From Roseovarius sp. UBA3070 (GTDB taxonomy: Bacteria > Pseudomonadota > Alphaproteobacteria > Rhodobacterales > Rhodobacteraceae), in assembly GCA_002366775.1 (NCBI GenBank), contig DFBW01000147.1:1-6567 (forward strand): 6,567 bases of DNA. Direction: 5' to 3'. The translations under genes were made by a program, and so were the position numbers. A model generated the notes under the pieces. It was not told where the DNA came from. It saw only the letters and a list, made by a program, of their open reading frames with translations, and did not search any database. Positions 5,784 through 6,567 of this stretch are shown piece by piece; within the stretch, counting starts at the first letter, position 1, and every line of letters starts with the position of its first letter.

Positions 5784-5890
5784 CGCATTGGCACCGCGCT
5801 GCGGTGCTGGAGAATAAGAACCGCGATGCAATGCGCGACGCAGACATATCAGAGAACAAGGACCGCCGCGAGCGGGTCTCTGAACGCGTG
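5784..5890 (+). promoter_or_regulatory. Structured leader of rne, candidate autoregulatory RNA element
   Basis: GCACCGC (5791-5797) and GCGGTGC (5801-5807) form a perfect 7-base stem with a 3-base loop. Directly outside it, CGCATTG (5784-5790) pairs perfectly with CAATGCG (5829-5835), leaving 5808-5828 as a bulge. Two competing pairings exist: GCGGT (5801-5805) with ACCGC (5820-5824), and TGCGCG (5832-5837) with CGCGTG (5885-5890). The latter encloses CAGA/TCTG and GACC/GGTC stems up to an apical loop near 5867-5871. In Escherichia coli, RNase E controls its own mRNA through hairpins in a long leader. A similar role here is inferred from position and folding potential only. Confidence 0.45.
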
Positions 5891-5933
5891 CGCCATCGCC
5901 ATTAATGAACACCCTCCACAATTCGCTGCGCCA

Positions 5934-5953
5934 CCGGGTCCGCCCGGCCGGGC
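5934..5953 (+). repeat. GC-rich palindrome just upstream of rne
   Basis: GCCCGGCCGGGC (5942-5953) is a perfect 12-base palindrome. CCGGG (5934-5938) can instead pair with CCCGG (5943-5947) around TCCG. The element ends 29 bases before the rne ATG, so it could affect ribosome access in the leader. Confidence 0.45.
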
Positions 5954-5982
5954 AGTGCGATTGTTGGGTGCAGACGGAAAAC

Positions 5983-6567
5983 ATGGCCAAGAAAATGCTT
6001 ATCGATGCCACCCACGCCGAGGAAACTCGCGTTGTGGTGGTGGACGGAAACAAAGTTGAGGAATTTGACTTTGAATCCGAAAACAAACGGCAACTCGCCG
6101 GAAATATTTACCTCGCAAAGGTAACACGGGTCGAACCGTCGCTTCAGGCGGCGTTTGTTGACTATGGTGGCAATCGCCACGGCTTCCTTGCGTTCTCGGA
6201 AATCCACCCGGATTACTATCAGATACCGCTCGCTGACCGCGAAGCGCTGATGGAAGAAGAGCGCGCCTACGCCGAGGACCAAAAACGCCGCGACGAGGAA
6301 GAGGAAAACAAGCCCAAACGCGGGCGCCGGTCCCGTTCGCGCGGCAAATCCAGAGCCGAAAAAACCAAGTCAGATGATGCTGTCACCTCAACCGAGCCGT
6401 CCGAGGATCAGGTCACTGGTATGGAAACCATCGACCTGGATGGTGACGCCGAAGATGGGGCCCCAAAAGGTGATCGCGAAGGGCTGTCCCCGATGGAGAC
6501 CGTTGCGGAAACTCCGGTGGAAGAGCCCGCTGACGAAGTCGTTTCTGGGGATGCTCCTGACGCCAAG
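5983..6567 (+). CDS. rne: Ribonuclease E, N-terminal part (runs off the window)
   Basis: RNase E is the endonuclease that starts most mRNA decay and processes rRNA and tRNA, usually as the core of a degradosome. Only the first 195 codons are present, open to the window end. The start MAKKMLIDATHAEETRVVVVDG and the S1 domain from about residue 37 are unmistakable. The S1 segment includes RVEPSLQAAFVDYGGNRHGF (49-68), with Phe58 and Phe68 matching the RNA-binding Phe57 and Phe67 of E. coli. After IHPDYYQIP (74-82) the S1 fold is interrupted by a low-complexity charged insertion. It has a glutamate-rich part, a basic patch KPKRGRRSRSRGKSRAEK (110-127), then an acidic tail that continues past the window end. 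Such S1 insertions are common in alphaproteobacterial RNase E. The ATG at 5983 has only a weak CGGA 4 bases upstream. The leader is long and structured, which suggests autoregulation. The catalytic DNase I-like domain lies outside the window. Confidence 0.95.
   Translation, partial: MAKKMLIDATHAEETRVVVVDGNKVEEFDFESENKRQLAGNIYLAKVTRVEPSLQAAFVDYGGNRHGFLAFSEIHPDYYQIPLADREALMEEERAYAEDQKRRDEEEENKPKRGRRSRSRGKSRAEKTKSDDAVTSTEPSEDQVTGMETIDLDGDAEDGAPKGDREGLSPMETVAETPVEEPADEVVSGDAPDAK

Noticed and set aside
5596..5859. 87-codon minus-strand frame upstream of rne
   Set aside because: It is unusually rich in cysteine and serine, has no recognised motif and no convincing ribosome site. Kept only as a remote possibility.
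5897..5905. CGCCATTAA repeated at 5611-5619 and 5897-5905
   Set aside because: A nine-base match within about 550 bases is near chance expectation, and the copies have no regular spacing.
5652..6059. 135-codon plus-strand frame in the rne leader
   Set aside because: It runs out of frame into rne, is rich in arginine and proline, has no family resemblance and covers the structured leader.

Overview
The window reads as chromosomal DNA of a Rhodobacteraceae (Roseobacter-group) alphaproteobacterium. This rests on four things: the roseobacter-like PurC, PurS and PurQ proteins; a DUF1476 / F1-ATPase zeta-subunit gene, a family confined to alphaproteobacteria; a DctB/DctD pair; and an RNase E whose S1 domain carries the long charged insertion typical of this class. 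Base composition looks moderately GC-rich and even across the genes. I see no insertion sequence, phage gene, CRISPR array, tRNA or rRNA. Family assignments come from recognising motifs, because no search could be run.

Layout. Bases 1-123 hold a possible gene tail and an intrinsic terminator. A DUF1476 gene (124-441) lies on the minus strand. A divergent control region (442-600) separates it from a plus-strand purine cluster: purC (601-1362, best read with a TTG start), purS (1378-1617) and purQ (1617-2285), tightly packed with purS and purQ overlapping by one base. The third subunit of the same enzyme, PurL, is not in the window. After 39 bases comes the two-component pair dctB (2325-4085) and dctD (4096-5433), with no C4-dicarboxylate transporter gene beside it. 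A 549-base non-coding stretch (5434-5982) follows, with short repeats and several potential RNA hairpins. It leads into the 5' part of rne (RNase E, 5983 to the window end).

How the genes work together. PurC makes SAICAR in purine synthesis. PurS and PurQ are the bridging and glutaminase parts of FGAM synthase. DctB is a membrane histidine kinase expected to sense C4-dicarboxylates and phosphorylate DctD. RNase E is the main mRNA-decay endonuclease. The DUF1476 protein is expected to inhibit ATP hydrolysis by the F1-ATPase.

Most notable points. (1) DctD is built like a sigma-54 activator but has lost the GAFTGA loop that contacts sigma-54, and its Walker B acidic pair is reversed (ED instead of DE). 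It may therefore work without sigma-54. (2) The rne leader has a set of mutually exclusive stems, a candidate autoregulatory RNA. (3) dctB has no Shine-Dalgarno sequence, and a candidate promoter places transcription start at its ATG. (4) purC is easily mis-started at an upstream ATG that overlaps its likely promoter.
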